Source: Brevibacillus brevis (GTDB lineage Bacteria > Bacillota > Bacilli > Brevibacillales > Brevibacillaceae). Taken from it: DNA of 64,000 nucleotides. The stretch spans positions 1,512,501-1,576,500 of the forward strand of contig NZ_CP134050.1 in NCBI RefSeq assembly GCF_031583145.1, in the 5' to 3' direction. Below, one piece after another: positions 54,556-63,978 of this stretch. The notes under the pieces were generated by a model. It made no database searches. It was given only the letters and a program-made list of their open reading frames with translations, and was not told where the DNA came from. Numbering within the stretch: the stretch's first letter is position 1; the number at the start of each line of letters is the position of its first letter. The translations under genes were made by a program, and so were the position numbers.

Positions 54556-55668
54556 ATGACAGCAACCCGTGGACTGGAAGGCATTGTTGCCGCCGAATCA
54601 TCAATCTGTTCGATCGTAGATGGCGTTCTCTGCTACGGCGGGATCAACATCGATGAACTTGCAGAACATGCGACTTTTGAAGAGGTTGTTTACCTCCTTT
54701 GGCATGGAGCGTTACCGAAGCGTGATCAGCTGGAAACCTTGAAAAAGCAATTGGGCGAAGCAGCCGCTGTACCTGCGGAAGTCATCGATAGCATCCGTAA
54801 ATATCCACAAGGGATCCATCCAATGGCTGCATTGCGCACAGCTGTCTCTTCGCTAGCGCTCTACGATAAAGAAGCGCAAGACATGTCTCCTGAAGCCAAC
54901 TACCGCAAAGCCATTCGCTTGATGGCGCAAACGCCTACCCTGATCGCGGCTTACGCTCGCTTGCGCAAAGGTCTGGAACCAGTCGCTCCGAAGGCAGACT
55001 ACACCATCGCGAAGAACTTCCTGTACATGCTGAAAGGCGAAGAGCCGACTGAAACAGCAATCAAAGCGCTTGACGTCGCGTTGATTCTGCATGCAGACCA
55101 CGAGCTGAACGCATCCACTTTTGCGGCTCGTGTAACCGTTGCCACTCTGACCGATATCTACTCCGGTATCGTATCTGCGATTGGCACGCTGAAAGGCCCT
55201 CTGCACGGTGGCGCAAACGAAGCCGTGGCGAAAATGCTGACCGAAATCGGCACCATGGACAAAGTGGAAGGCTACGTTCGCAACAAGCTGGACAACAAGG
55301 AAAAAATCATGGGCTTTGGTCACCGCGTCTACAAAGACGGCGACCCTCGCGCAAAATGGCTGAAACAGATGTCCAAAGCGCTGACTGCGCAAATCGGCCG
55401 TCCAGAACTGTACGAGATGTCTGTAAAAATCGATGACATGGTGACAGGCGAAAAAGGCCTGAAACCAAACGTCGACTTCTACTCCGCATCCGTATACATT
55501 TCCCTCGGCCTGGAAATCGACCTGTTCACACCGATCTTTGCGATCAGCCGCATGTCCGGCTGGACTGCACACATCATGGAACAGTATGAAAACAACCGCT
55601 TGATTCGCCCGCGCGCGGATTACACAGGTCCGGTAGGCAAGCACTACGTGCCGATCGACCAACGCTAA
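54556..55668 (+). CDS. citZ: Citrate synthase
   Basis: 370 residues, type of Gram-positive dimeric citrate synthases. Catalytic histidines and aspartate lie in HADHELNAS, GPLHGGANEAV and GFGHRVYKDGDPRA; C-terminal FSPI-like DLFTPIFAISRMSGWTAHIMEQ. ATG 54556 follows AAAGGAGAGGG. First gene of the citZ-icd-mdh cluster. Confidence 0.97.
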   Translation: MTATRGLEGIVAAESSICSIVDGVLCYGGINIDELAEHATFEEVVYLLWHGALPKRDQLETLKKQLGEAAAVPAEVIDSIRKYPQGIHPMAALRTAVSSLALYDKEAQDMSPEANYRKAIRLMAQTPTLIAAYARLRKGLEPVAPKADYTIAKNFLYMLKGEEPTETAIKALDVALILHADHELNASTFAARVTVATLTDIYSGIVSAIGTLKGPLHGGANEAVAKMLTEIGTMDKVEGYVRNKLDNKEKIMGFGHRVYKDGDPRAKWLKQMSKALTAQIGRPELYEMSVKIDDMVTGEKGLKPNVDFYSASVYISLGLEIDLFTPIFAISRMSGWTAHIMEQYENNRLIRPRADYTGPVGKHYVPIDQR

Positions 55669-55740
55669 TAACGGTAGCGTGACCCAAATTTGTTTGCTTT
55701 TCCGAGCGTGGAGGAACAGGACGATTGACCTGCCTTTGCA

Positions 55741-55794
55741 GCAGGTGTCGACCTGCTTCGAGCTTGAGAACTACCACCACTCGTGGTAGTTCTC
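55741..55794 (+). other. Two consecutive hairpins in the citZ-icd intergenic region
   Basis: GCAGGT-GTCG-ACCTGC (55741-55756) and GAGAACTACCAC-N5-GTGGTAGTTCTC (55766-55794, a perfect 12-base stem) follow one another. Neither has a T-run, so a processing, stabilising or protein-binding role is more likely than termination. Confidence 0.65.
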
Positions 55795-55848
55795 CCTACG
55801 TCTGGAAATATTCCTATTACTACTCATATCTGCACTGGAGGGGTTCTC

Positions 55849-57132
55849 GTGTTTAAAAACCTGACACAGCCAACTGCCGGACAAAAAATCCAAGTGGATA
55901 ACGGCAAACTGGTAGTACCAAACAATCCGATCATTCCATTCATCGAGGGTGACGGTACTGGTCCTGACATCTGGAAAGCATCTGTGCGCGTTCTGGACGC
56001 GGCAGTGGAAAAAGCTTACAAAGGTGAAAAGAAAATCGCTTGGTTCGAAGTGTTCGCTGGTGAAAAAGCGTTCAACCAATACAATGAGTGGCTGCCTGAA
56101 GATACGCTCACTGCTGTTCGCGAATACCTGATCGCAATCAAAGGTCCTCTGACCACTCCGGTTGGCGGCGGGATCCGCTCCATCAACGTGGCTCTGCGCC
56201 AAGAGCTGGATCTGTATGCTTGCGTACGCCCTGTTCAATACTTCGATGGCGTGCCATCCCCGGTAAAACATCCAGAACTGACTGACATGGTCATCTTCCG
56301 CGAGAACACCGAAGACATCTACGCTGGCGTAGAGTGGGCGGAAGGCACTCCGGAAGTGAAAAAAGTAATCGACTTCCTGCAAAACGAAATGGGCGTAAAG
56401 AAAATCCGCTTCCCGGAAACTTCCGGTATCGGTATCAAGCCTGTTTCCAAAGAAGGTACCGAGCGTCTGGTTCGCGCTGCGATCAACTACGCACTGGACA
56501 ACAATCGCAAATCCGTTACCCTCGTACACAAAGGCAACATCATGAAGTTCACCGAAGGCGCGTTCAAAAACTGGGGTTATGCAGTGGCTGAAGCGGAATT
56601 CGGCGACAAAGTGTTCACGTGGGCACAATACGATCGCATCAAAGCTGAAGGCGGAGACGCTGACAAAGCGCAAAAAGAAGCGGAAGCAGCTGGCAAGATC
56701 ATCGTAAAAGACGTGATTGCCGACGCGTTCCTGCAGCAAATCCTGACTCGTCCGGCTGAGTACGATGTAGTCGCTACCCTCAACCTGAACGGTGACTACG
56801 TATCTGACGCGCTGGCTGCACAAGTAGGCGGTATCGGTATCGCTCCAGGAGCAAACATCAACTACCTGACTGGCCACGCGATCTTCGAAGCGACTCACGG
56901 TACGGCTCCAAAATACGCTGGTCTGGACAAAGTGAACCCATCTTCCGTCATCCTGTCCGGCGAAATGATGCTCCGTCACCTGGGCTGGAACGAAGCGGCA
57001 GACCTGATCATCAATTCCATGGAAAAAACCATCTCCGCGAAAACCGTTACTTACGATTTCGCTCGTCTGATGGAAGGCGCAACCGAGCTGAAATGCTCCG
57101 AGTTCGCTGACGCCCTGATCAAAAACATGTAA
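55849..57132 (+). CDS. icd: NADP-dependent isocitrate dehydrogenase
   Basis: 427 residues from GTG 55849, which has GGAGGGG ahead; an upstream in-frame start at 55783 lies in the hairpin. Motifs: [14 protein letters not shown], the phosphorylatable-site segment [25 protein letters not shown] and [28 protein letters not shown]-cycle oxidation of isocitrate to 2-oxoglutarate. 49 bases ahead of mdh. Confidence 0.96.
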   Translation: MFKNLTQPTAGQKIQVDNGKLVVPNNPIIPFIEGDGTGPDIWKASVRVLDAAVEKAYKGEKKIAWFEVFAGEKAFNQYNEWLPEDTLTAVREYLIAIKGPLTTPVGGGIRSINVALRQELDLYACVRPVQYFDGVPSPVKHPELTDMVIFRENTEDIYAGVEWAEGTPEVKKVIDFLQNEMGVKKIRFPETSGIGIKPVSKEGTERLVRAAINYALDNNRKSVTLVHKGNIMKFTEGAFKNWGYAVAEAEFGDKVFTWAQYDRIKAEGGDADKAQKEAEAAGKIIVKDVIADAFLQQILTRPAEYDVVATLNLNGDYVSDALAAQVGGIGIAPGANINYLTGHAIFEATHGTAPKYAGLDKVNPSSVILSGEMMLRHLGWNEAADLIINSMEKTISAKTVTYDFARLMEGATELKCSEFADALIKNM

Positions 57133-57180
57133 GATCGGCTTTTGATTGGATAAGACTTCACAAAATTTGGAGGGATTATC

Positions 57181-58119
57181 ATGGGATTCCAACGGAAAAA
57201 AATCGCAGTCATTGGTAGTGGCTTCACAGGAGCAACAACTGCATTTATCCTGGCTCAAAAGGAACTGGGTGACGTGGTGCTGGTTGACATCCCGCAGTTG
57301 GAAAACCCAACGAAGGGGAAGGCTCTGGATATGATGGAGTCCTCGCCAGTCCTCGGCTTCGATGCCAAGATCACCGGTACTGCTGATTATGCGGACATCA
57401 AAGATTCCGATCTGGTCATTATTACCGCAGGGATCGCCCGCAAGCCTGGAATGTCCCGCGATGACCTTGTGAACACCAACGCAGGCATCATGAAATCCGT
57501 CGCGGAGCAGGTGAAAACACACGCTCCAAACTCCATTGTGATCGTTCTGTCCAACCCGGTAGACGCGATGACCTACACCTTCTTCACTACGTCCGGCTTC
57601 CCGAAAGAACGAGTAATCGGCCAATCCGGCGTATTGGATACCGCTCGCTTCCGTACCTTCGTGGCGATGGAGCTGAACGTATCCGTAGAAGACGTGACAG
57701 GCTTCGTATTGGGCGGCCACGGGGACGATATGGTCCCTTTGGTGCGCTACTCCTACGCCGGCGGTATCCCGCTCGAAAAGCTGATTCCGAAAGATCGTCT
57801 GGATGCCATCGTGGAGCGTACCCGCAAAGGAGGGGGCGAAATCGTCAACCTGCTGGGCAACGGTTCCGCTTACTACGCTCCGGCCGCTTCCCTGGTGCAA
57901 ATGGCGGAAGCAATCCTGAAAGACAAGAAACGCATCTTGCCTTCCATCGCCCTTTTGCAAGGGGAATATGGCTACAACGATCTGTATCTGGGCGTACCCA
58001 CTCTTCTGGGTGCCGAAGGGATCGAGAAAATTTTCGAGCTGGAGCTGACGGCAGAAGAAAAAGCAGCGCTCGACAAGTCTGCTGAATCCGTCCGCAGCGT
58101 CATGGCTGTTTTGAAATAA
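57181..58119 (+). CDS. mdh: Malate dehydrogenase
   Basis: 312-residue LDH-like MDH. Rossmann motif [18 protein letters not shown]-site VDIPQ, substrate Arg in [13 protein letters not shown] and catalytic His in [12 protein letters not shown] near 178. ATG 57181 follows TTGGAGGGA. Ends the citZ-icd-mdh cluster before a terminator. Confidence 0.97.
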   Translation: MGFQRKKIAVIGSGFTGATTAFILAQKELGDVVLVDIPQLENPTKGKALDMMESSPVLGFDAKITGTADYADIKDSDLVIITAGIARKPGMSRDDLVNTNAGIMKSVAEQVKTHAPNSIVIVLSNPVDAMTYTFFTTSGFPKERVIGQSGVLDTARFRTFVAMELNVSVEDVTGFVLGGHGDDMVPLVRYSYAGGIPLEKLIPKDRLDAIVERTRKGGGEIVNLLGNGSAYYAPAASLVQMAEAILKDKKRILPSIALLQGEYGYNDLYLGVPTLLGAEGIEKIFELELTAEEKAALDKSAESVRSVMAVLK

Positions 58120-58135
58120 GCGAGACGGTGATAGA

Positions 58136-58169
58136 AAAAAGACGCCTTTCATCTGGAAGGCGTCTTTTT
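58136..58169 (+). terminator. Terminator after mdh
   Basis: AAAAAGACGCCTT (58136-58148) pairs with AAGGCGTCTTTTT (58157-58169). Strong stem with T-run. Confidence 0.9.
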
Positions 58170-58201
58170 GCATGTCAGAACAGGCTCGCTCTGCGAGGAG
58201 A

Positions 58202-58253
58202 CAGACAAGTAAAAAGATTGTTAAGTAGCCTTTACAAAAAAATTACTTGTCTG
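58202..58253 (+). promoter_or_regulatory. Inverted repeat and Pho-box-like repeats upstream of phoP
   Basis: CAGACAAGTAA (58202-58212) and TTACTTGTCTG (58243-58253) form a perfect 11-base inverted repeat. Between and within it lie TTAAGT (58221), TTTACA (58231) and ATTACT (58242), spaced 10-11 bases, resembling PhoP half-sites. Autoregulation by PhoP is plausible but unproven. Confidence 0.5.
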
Positions 58254-58361
58254 ATTCAAGCCCGATTTGGCAGACTGAGAAGGAAGAGAAAGAAAAAGAC
58301 AAAAAGAACGTGGTACGATTTTGATTCCAGCAGGACGGTAACTCTAGGGGGAAACGAAAAC

Positions 58362-59057
58362 ATGATCAAAGTATTGGTAGTGGATGACGAGCCTTCCATC
58401 GTAAAGCTGCTGCAGTTCAATCTGGAAAAGTCCGGCTTTCAGGTAGTTACGGCCTTTGACGGCAAACAGGCGCTGGATATGGTCAAAAGCGAGCAGCCTG
58501 ATTTCATCATTCTTGATTTGATGCTGCCGAAAATGGACGGGATGGACGTATGCAAGACGCTTCGCCAGGATCGGGTGAACACGCCGATTCTCATGCTGAC
58601 GGCAAAAGACGACGAGCTCGACAAGATTTTGGGACTGGAGCTGGGGGCTGACGACTATTTGACGAAGCCGTTCAGTCCGCGTGAAGTGGTGGCGCGGGTC
58701 AAGGCGATTTTGCGCCGGATGCAGGCCTCCGGCGAAGTGTCGGTGGCACAGGAAGACGTCGTCCTGCAATTCGGGGATATTCGGATTTATCCGGAAAAAT
58801 ATGAAGTGTTCCGCAGAGAGGCAAAAGTGGAGCTGACCCCGAAGGAGTTCGAGCTCCTGCACTATTTGGCCAGCCACCACGGGCGCGTGCTTACACGCGA
58901 CCAATTGCTGAATGCGGTATGGAACTACGATTTTATCGGCGACTCCCGCATCGTGGATGTGCATGTCAGCCATCTGCGAGAAAAACTGGAAGACGATACC
59001 AAAAATCCGCGCTACATCAAGACGGTACGCGGCTTGGGCTACAAATTGGAAGGATAA
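58362..59057 (+). CDS. phoP: Phosphate-response regulator PhoP (OmpR family)
   Basis: 231 residues from ATG 58362 (AGGGGGAAACG ahead). Receiver domain with VVDDE, phospho-acceptor Asp52 in IILDLMLP, TAKDDELD and TKPFSP; C-terminal winged helix ending in VDVHVSHLREKLEDD and IKTVRGLGYKLE. Controls the phosphate-starvation regulon. Downstream of mdh as in B. subtilis, and co-transcribed with the kinase gene 15 bases on. Confidence 0.94.
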   Translation: MIKVLVVDDEPSIVKLLQFNLEKSGFQVVTAFDGKQALDMVKSEQPDFIILDLMLPKMDGMDVCKTLRQDRVNTPILMLTAKDDELDKILGLELGADDYLTKPFSPREVVARVKAILRRMQASGEVSVAQEDVVLQFGDIRIYPEKYEVFRREAKVELTPKEFELLHYLASHHGRVLTRDQLLNAVWNYDFIGDSRIVDVHVSHLREKLEDDTKNPRYIKTVRGLGYKLEG

Positions 59058-59072
59058 CGGGAGGCACGGCCT

Positions 59073-60836
59073 TTGACTCGCTTTCGAATCAAACTCACCT
59101 TGACGATACTCGGACTGATTTCGTTGGTACTGCTGCTGATGGGCACGTACTTTGCCAAGGTACTGGAAAACTCCTATCTCCAGTCGCTGCAGGAGCTGCT
59201 GTCCAGGGAATCCCGTCTGATTGCGCAGGCCATCCATTTTCCGGATGTGTTTACGGACAAAGCGACACTGGAAAAGCGAGTGCTGCAGGTAGCTCCGACC
59301 GATGAAGTGAGACTGACCGTCATAGACAAGGACGGGGTGGTGCTGTATGACAATACATCCCACCGTGCGGAGCTGGAAAACCATCACGACCGTCCGGAAT
59401 TTTTGGCAGCGCTCAGCGGGGAGACCGGGATCTCCCGCCGCTTCAGCGAGACGCTCGGCCACGATATGATGTACGTGGCGGTTCCGATTGTGCACGGCAC
59501 CGAGATCGTCGGCGCGGTCCGCTCCGCCATGTCCATGAAAGACATCACGGATACGGTCCGGGGCATGTGGTACAGTCTCCTGACCGGGCTCCTGGTGACG
59601 CTGGTGATCGGCTCCATCGTCGTCTCCCGCATTTCTTTTTCCATCATCCGTCCGATCGAGGAAATTACCCGCGTCGCCCGCAACATTACGCAGCGCCAAT
59701 ACGAAAGCCGCGTGCGCATCAAGGCCAAGGATGAAATCGGCCAACTGGCGGGGGCGATCAACTTCATGGCCTCGAGTCTGGAACAGCAGATGTACGAGAT
59801 TTCGGAGAACCAGCAGCGCCTGTCCGGCGTATTGACGAACATGACCAGCGGCGTGATTTTCATTTCCGAGCAGCGGAGGATCATGCTGGTCAATCCGGCG
59901 GTGGAAAAGCTGCTGGGGACGCCCGGTCACGAAATCGTAGGCAAGCTGCATATCGAGGCGGGAAAGAGCTTCGGACTGAGCCAGTATATCGACCGCTGTC
60001 TGGACAAAGGCGAAAAATTTCGCGAAGAAGTGCACATTTACTATCCGGAGGAGCGCATTCTGGACGTGAACTTCGCTCCATATATCAATTTCAAGGGAGA
60101 AGCGCGCGGGGTGGTCGTCGTCCTTCACGACATCACGGAGATTCGCCGTCTGGAAAAAATGCGAAGCGACTTCGTGGCCAACGTATCCCATGAGCTGCGC
60201 ACACCGATCACGTCAATCAAGGGCTTTACGGAGACGCTGCTGGAGGGCGCCATGCAGGATGAAGAGACGTGCCGCAATTTCCTGCAGATCATATCCGACG
60301 AGAGCGAACGGCTCTACCGGATGATTCGTGACATCCTCGACTTGTCCAAGATCGAGCAGAAACGCATTCCCCTGCATATGAGCCAAGTGAACGTGCAAGA
60401 GCTGATCGCGTCGGCAGCCGCAGTCATCCATGACCAGGCGCAGCGCAAGGAGCTCAGCATGGCCTTGCCAACCGGAGAGCCTGACATTTGGCTGATGACC
60501 GACAAGGACTGCTTGCAGCAGATCATGCTCAATCTGCTCTCCAATGCGGTCGCCTACACGCCGGAGGGCGGCGAGATAACGATTAACGCCAAGCGGGAGG
60601 GGAGAAACCTCAAGCTTCAGGTCATCGACACAGGGATCGGCATTCCCGAAAAAGACATCCCGCGCATCTTTGAGCGGTTTTATCGGGTAGACAAGGCGCG
60701 CAGCCGGGACTCCGGCGGGACGGGCCTGGGCCTCGCGATCGTCAAGCACCTCGTGGAAAACCTGCACGGGCAGATCAGCGTGGAAAGCAAGGAAGGGAAA
60801 GGCACGACGTTCACCGTGACTCTCCCTATGCTTTAA
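59073..60836 (+). CDS. phoR: Phosphate-sensing histidine kinase PhoR/PnpS
   Basis: 587 residues: membrane segment (about 10-30), extracytoplasmic domain (about 31-160), second membrane segment (about 165-190), HAMP (RISFSIIRPIEEITRVARNI), PAS (about 250-355), HisKA with His373 in NVSHELRTPITSIKGF and HATPase with NLLSNAVAYTP, DTGIGIP and GTGLGLAIV. TTG 59073 follows GGGAGGC. Phosphorylates PhoP when phosphate is low. Confidence 0.94.
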   Translation: MTRFRIKLTLTILGLISLVLLLMGTYFAKVLENSYLQSLQELLSRESRLIAQAIHFPDVFTDKATLEKRVLQVAPTDEVRLTVIDKDGVVLYDNTSHRAELENHHDRPEFLAALSGETGISRRFSETLGHDMMYVAVPIVHGTEIVGAVRSAMSMKDITDTVRGMWYSLLTGLLVTLVIGSIVVSRISFSIIRPIEEITRVARNITQRQYESRVRIKAKDEIGQLAGAINFMASSLEQQMYEISENQQRLSGVLTNMTSGVIFISEQRRIMLVNPAVEKLLGTPGHEIVGKLHIEAGKSFGLSQYIDRCLDKGEKFREEVHIYYPEERILDVNFAPYINFKGEARGVVVVLHDITEIRRLEKMRSDFVANVSHELRTPITSIKGFTETLLEGAMQDEETCRNFLQIISDESERLYRMIRDILDLSKIEQKRIPLHMSQVNVQELIASAAAVIHDQAQRKELSMALPTGEPDIWLMTDKDCLQQIMLNLLSNAVAYTPEGGEITINAKREGRNLKLQVIDTGIGIPEKDIPRIFERFYRVDKARSRDSGGTGLGLAIVKHLVENLHGQISVESKEGKGTTFTVTLPML

Positions 60837-60840
60837 AACA

Positions 60841-60879
60841 TTTACACAAAGATCATATTGCCTTTACCCCTGCTATACA
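60841..60879 (+). promoter_or_regulatory. Pho-box-like direct repeats upstream of phoU
   Basis: TTTACA, ATCATA, TTTACC and TATACA begin at 60841, 60852, 60863 and 60874, each 11 bases apart, matching the TT(A/T/C)ACA-N5 arrangement bound by Bacillus PhoP. The last overlaps a -10-like TACAAT (60876-60881) with no good -35, the layout of a PhoP-activated promoter. It begins right after the phoR stop. Confidence 0.6.
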
Positions 60880-60930
60880 ATCCCCTTGTACCATGTTGTC
60901 GTGATACAGACAATGAAGGGGGACGAGAAA

Positions 60931-61587
60931 ATGTCGCGACACGCTTTTGAAGAGCAGCAGGACGTCCTGCACCGCAAGCTGCTGACTATGGGTACGCTGG
61001 TGGAAGAGGCGATTCACAAATCGATCAAGAGTCTGGTCGAGCGGGACGTACAGCTGGCCGAGCAAGTCATCGGCAACGACCACGTGATCAATGAGCTGGA
61101 GCATGACATACAGAGCGAATGCTTCCGCCTGATCGCATTGCAGCAGCCTGTCGGGAGCGACCTGCGCCGGCTGGGGACCATGCTCAAGCTGGTGACTGAC
61201 CTGGAGCGGATGGGGGATCATGCGGTGTCGATCTCGAAGACCACACGCAGGCTGATGACAGAACCATACGTCAAGCCATTGATCGATATTCCGCTGATGG
61301 CCGACCACGTCAAGGCGATGGTGCGGGATTGCCTGAATGCGTACATTGCGCAAAGCAAGGAATCGGCAGAGGAAATCGCTGCGCGCGATGACATTGTCGA
61401 CAAACTGTTTTCGACGATCTTCCGCGATCTGATCGCCGTGATGACGAAAAACAGCCAGTCCATCAACCAATGCACGCACCTGCTGCTGGTGGCACAATAT
61501 TTGGAGCGGATCGCCGATCATGTGACGAATATTTGCGAGTGGATCATTTACATGTCGACAGGGAAGCTGACGGATTTGAACAAATAA
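60931..61587 (+). CDS. phoU: Phosphate signalling protein PhoU
   Basis: 218 residues, two three-helix PhoU repeats with the E/D-rich metal motifs DLERMGDHAVSISK near 92 and YLERIADHVTNICEW near 190. ATG 60931 follows AAGGGGGACG. It modulates the Pst transporter and PhoR signalling; no pst genes lie in the window, so here it travels with phoPR. Confidence 0.94.
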   Translation: MSRHAFEEQQDVLHRKLLTMGTLVEEAIHKSIKSLVERDVQLAEQVIGNDHVINELEHDIQSECFRLIALQQPVGSDLRRLGTMLKLVTDLERMGDHAVSISKTTRRLMTEPYVKPLIDIPLMADHVKAMVRDCLNAYIAQSKESAEEIAARDDIVDKLFSTIFRDLIAVMTKNSQSINQCTHLLLVAQYLERIADHVTNICEWIIYMSTGKLTDLNK

Positions 61588-61604
61588 GAACGACTGGAAG
61601 GTTA

Positions 61605-61640
61605 AAGCCGTTGGCCGCGTATGCGGGCAACGGCTTTTTT
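61605..61640 (+). terminator. Terminator after phoU
   Basis: AAGCCGTTG (61605-61613) pairs with CAACGGCTT (61628-61636), with CCGC/GCGG inside, followed by TTTT. Confidence 0.88.
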
Positions 61641-61746
61641 CTGTGGAGGCCAAACCGATCTTGGGCCGGACAGATGCCCATTTGCAGTCTGCTGCATACA
61701 ATGCAGGGAATCACGGAAGCAGCAGGAAGCACGGGAGGGAATCGCT

Positions 61747-62835
61747 ATGACCAGAATGGAAAGACATATTTTTGCCGCCGGAAACACCGCGCGCGGCTAC
61801 AAGACGTTTTTTGACTCGATTTTGCAAGGAATGGAGCGGGTGTATTTTTTGACGGGTGTCGTCGAAGGCATCACATCCCCGCTCATTGAGTCGATCGGAA
61901 CGGAGATGGGCAGGAAAACCGATCAGGTGGAATGGATCCATTCCCCTTATGACAATAGGCAATTTGATGGAGTCGTCTTTCCGGAATGGAAAGTGGCAGT
62001 CATAGACGGGAGCTATCCGAGAATCTGGCGGCCGTTTGCGCCGGGTGCGACAGAGATCCACGTGAACTTGCAGACGTCCTTGAATGTCGATGGCCTCGCT
62101 CCGTATACGCGGCAAATCGCGGACTGGTTCGAAGCGATCGACGTGAAAAGCAAGGAGGCCTACGACGCGTTTGGAGAGGCGCTGCGCATCCACGACGAAT
62201 GGGAAGCGCCCTACATCGAAAATCTGGATCGCAGCGCCGCTGACAGCGTGACAGAGGAGCTCATCGGATTGCTCTTCGCGGGAGACCCATTGCCGAAGAA
62301 GGCGAATGTACGGCATATGTATCTGGGAGCGGCCACCCCGGCCGGACCGGTCGATTACATCATGAAGCTGACCGACCATCTGGAGAAGCGGTACTTTATC
62401 AAGGGGAGACCCGGATCCGGGAAATCGACCATGCTCAAAAAACTGGCGGCGGAAGCGGAAAAGCTCGGCTTTGACGTGGAAGTGTACCATTGCGGACTCG
62501 ACCCCCACAGTCTGGACATGGTGATCCTGCCGGAAAAAAGCGTGGCTCTGTTTGACAGTACGGCGCCGCACGAATACTTCCCGAGCAAATCGTCCGATGA
62601 GGTCGTCGACATGTACGAGCGCGCCATCGCTGCCGGAACCGACGAAAAGTACGAGGAGCAGCTCGCTGACATCAAAGCGAGATACGCTAGAAAGATGAAG
62701 GAAGGGACGGCCTGCCTCGCTGCGGCGAAGGAGCTGCGAGATCAGTTGAACGCTGTATACGTGGAAGCGACTGACCAGCAGCGGCTGAAAGCCGTCGCTC
62801 AGGCCATTATGGGACGCTTGGCACGCATGGGCTGA
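61747..62835 (+). CDS. PRK06851-type P-loop ATPase
   Basis: 362 residues from ATG 61747 (GGGAGGGAATC ahead). The protein looks duplicated: the second half has an intact Walker A IKGRPGSGKSTM (about residues 218-228), while the corresponding site in the first half (LTGVVEGITSPL near 37) has lost the Gly-Lys-Ser/Thr. Each half carries a matching strand (VEWIHSPYDNRQFDGVVFPEWKVAVIDGS and VEVYHCGLDPHSLDMVILPEKSVALFDST). I recognise the PRK06851 family; cellular role unknown. Confidence 0.78.
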   Translation: MTRMERHIFAAGNTARGYKTFFDSILQGMERVYFLTGVVEGITSPLIESIGTEMGRKTDQVEWIHSPYDNRQFDGVVFPEWKVAVIDGSYPRIWRPFAPGATEIHVNLQTSLNVDGLAPYTRQIADWFEAIDVKSKEAYDAFGEALRIHDEWEAPYIENLDRSAADSVTEELIGLLFAGDPLPKKANVRHMYLGAATPAGPVDYIMKLTDHLEKRYFIKGRPGSGKSTMLKKLAAEAEKLGFDVEVYHCGLDPHSLDMVILPEKSVALFDSTAPHEYFPSKSSDEVVDMYERAIAAGTDEKYEEQLADIKARYARKMKEGTACLAAAKELRDQLNAVYVEATDQQRLKAVAQAIMGRLARMG

Positions 62836-62899
62836 TTTCCAAATGATCGCATGAAACCCGTCCGGTTGCTCATACTACAAAAAGGAGGTGAGCGGCCGG

Positions 62900-63841
62900 A
62901 TGGGTTATGCTTGGACATTGGCTTTGCTATTGCTGGCCAATCCGTTGGATCCATTTCCGTTCCTGCAGGTCGAAATGGATGGGAAGACGGTAGCGATGCT
63001 GGATCGGGCCGATTACACCGCCCCGTGGGAGGGTGTTCCTCTCGTCGACGAGAACCGCCTGCGAGATACGATGCAGCGCTTGGCCGAGAAAGTATACGTA
63101 GAACCGATCAACGCGACGATAAGCGACAGCGGGGCTGTCGTTCCCGATAAAAAAGGAAGGAAGCTGAACGAGGCAGACTTTCTTACACAATTCTATTCGT
63201 ACTATTATGAAGGCAGCTCGGGAACCCTGAAAGCTACCTATCAGGACATTTATCCAAAGGTAGACCTGGCGCTGATGACGCAAGTCCGCAAAAAGATGAT
63301 CGGCCAGTACACGACCTACTTCAATCCGCGCAACAAAAATCGCTCTCATAATATCGATCTGGCTTCCCGGGCGATCAACAATACGGTGGTGCTGCCGGGC
63401 GAAATTTTCTCGTTTAACAAGGTGGTAGGCAAACGGACGAGGGCGAAAGGCTACCTGCAGGCCCCGATCATCGTTCGCGGAGAGCTGTCGGAAGGCATTG
63501 GGGGAGGCATTTGCCAGGTGTCTTCGACGCTGTTCAACGCGGTGGACAACGCCGGTCTGCATATCGTCCAGCGCTATTCGCACAGCAGGGACGTCGCGTA
63601 CGTCCGCCCCGGCCGCGATGCGACGGTGAGCTGGTACGGACCCGATTTCGTTTTTCAGAACAAGTATGCATACCCCATCCTGATCCGGGCGAAGGCATTC
63701 GGTGGAAATATGTACGTGTCTGTCCATTCGTTCCCGGAAATTGAATACGAGCCTCGGCATGTGCCCAGCGTTAGCCGCCGCACGCCCGAGGAGGCGCCGG
63801 CTATCCCGCCGATCGTGGATGAACTGACAGCACCCGAATGA
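62900..63841 (+). CDS. VanW-family exported protein
   Basis: 313 residues with a hydrophobic N-terminal signal (about 3-18). The C-terminal VanW domain (about 135-270) has NRSHNIDLASRAINNTVVLPGEIFSFNKVVG and GGGICQVSSTLFNAVDNAGL, the family hallmark. ATG 62900 is chosen because AAAGGAGGTG covers GTG 62888. VanW proteins occur in glycopeptide-resistance and spore/cell-wall contexts; the exact role is unknown. The stop codon lies in the terminator loop. Confidence 0.87.
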   Translation: MGYAWTLALLLLANPLDPFPFLQVEMDGKTVAMLDRADYTAPWEGVPLVDENRLRDTMQRLAEKVYVEPINATISDSGAVVPDKKGRKLNEADFLTQFYSYYYEGSSGTLKATYQDIYPKVDLALMTQVRKKMIGQYTTYFNPRNKNRSHNIDLASRAINNTVVLPGEIFSFNKVVGKRTRAKGYLQAPIIVRGELSEGIGGGICQVSSTLFNAVDNAGLHIVQRYSHSRDVAYVRPGRDATVSWYGPDFVFQNKYAYPILIRAKAFGGNMYVSVHSFPEIEYEPRHVPSVSRRTPEEAPAIPPIVDELTAPE

Positions 63842-63853
63842 GGTGCTGTTTTT
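63827..63853 (+). terminator. Terminator overlapping the VanW gene stop
   Basis: ACAGCACC (63827-63834) pairs with GGTGCTGT (63842-63849), followed by TTTT. Confidence 0.8.
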
Positions 63854-63895
63854 ATGTTTTTCATTACCTAGATAAAATTTAACGTAAAGAAATAG

Positions 63896-63924
63896 TTGCC
63901 ATGGAATCAAAAAAGTCGTATAGT
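63896..63924 (+). promoter_or_regulatory. Sigma-A-like promoter of the gene at the right edge
   Basis: TTGCCA (63896-63901) and TATAGT (63919-63924) with a 17-base spacer, about 55 bases before the ATG at 63979. Confidence 0.65.
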
Positions 63925-63939
63925 GTTTCGTGTGATAAA

Positions 63940-63955
63940 ATTTCGCGTACGAAAT
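63940..63955 (+). promoter_or_regulatory. Palindromic operator candidate at the right edge
   Basis: ATTTCG-CGTA-CGAAAT is a perfect inverted repeat just downstream of the predicted start site; an additional TTTCG half-site lies at 63926-63930. Likely a repressor site; the regulator is unknown. Confidence 0.5.
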
Positions 63956-63978
63956 ATTGAGTAGGAAAGGAGTGTATC

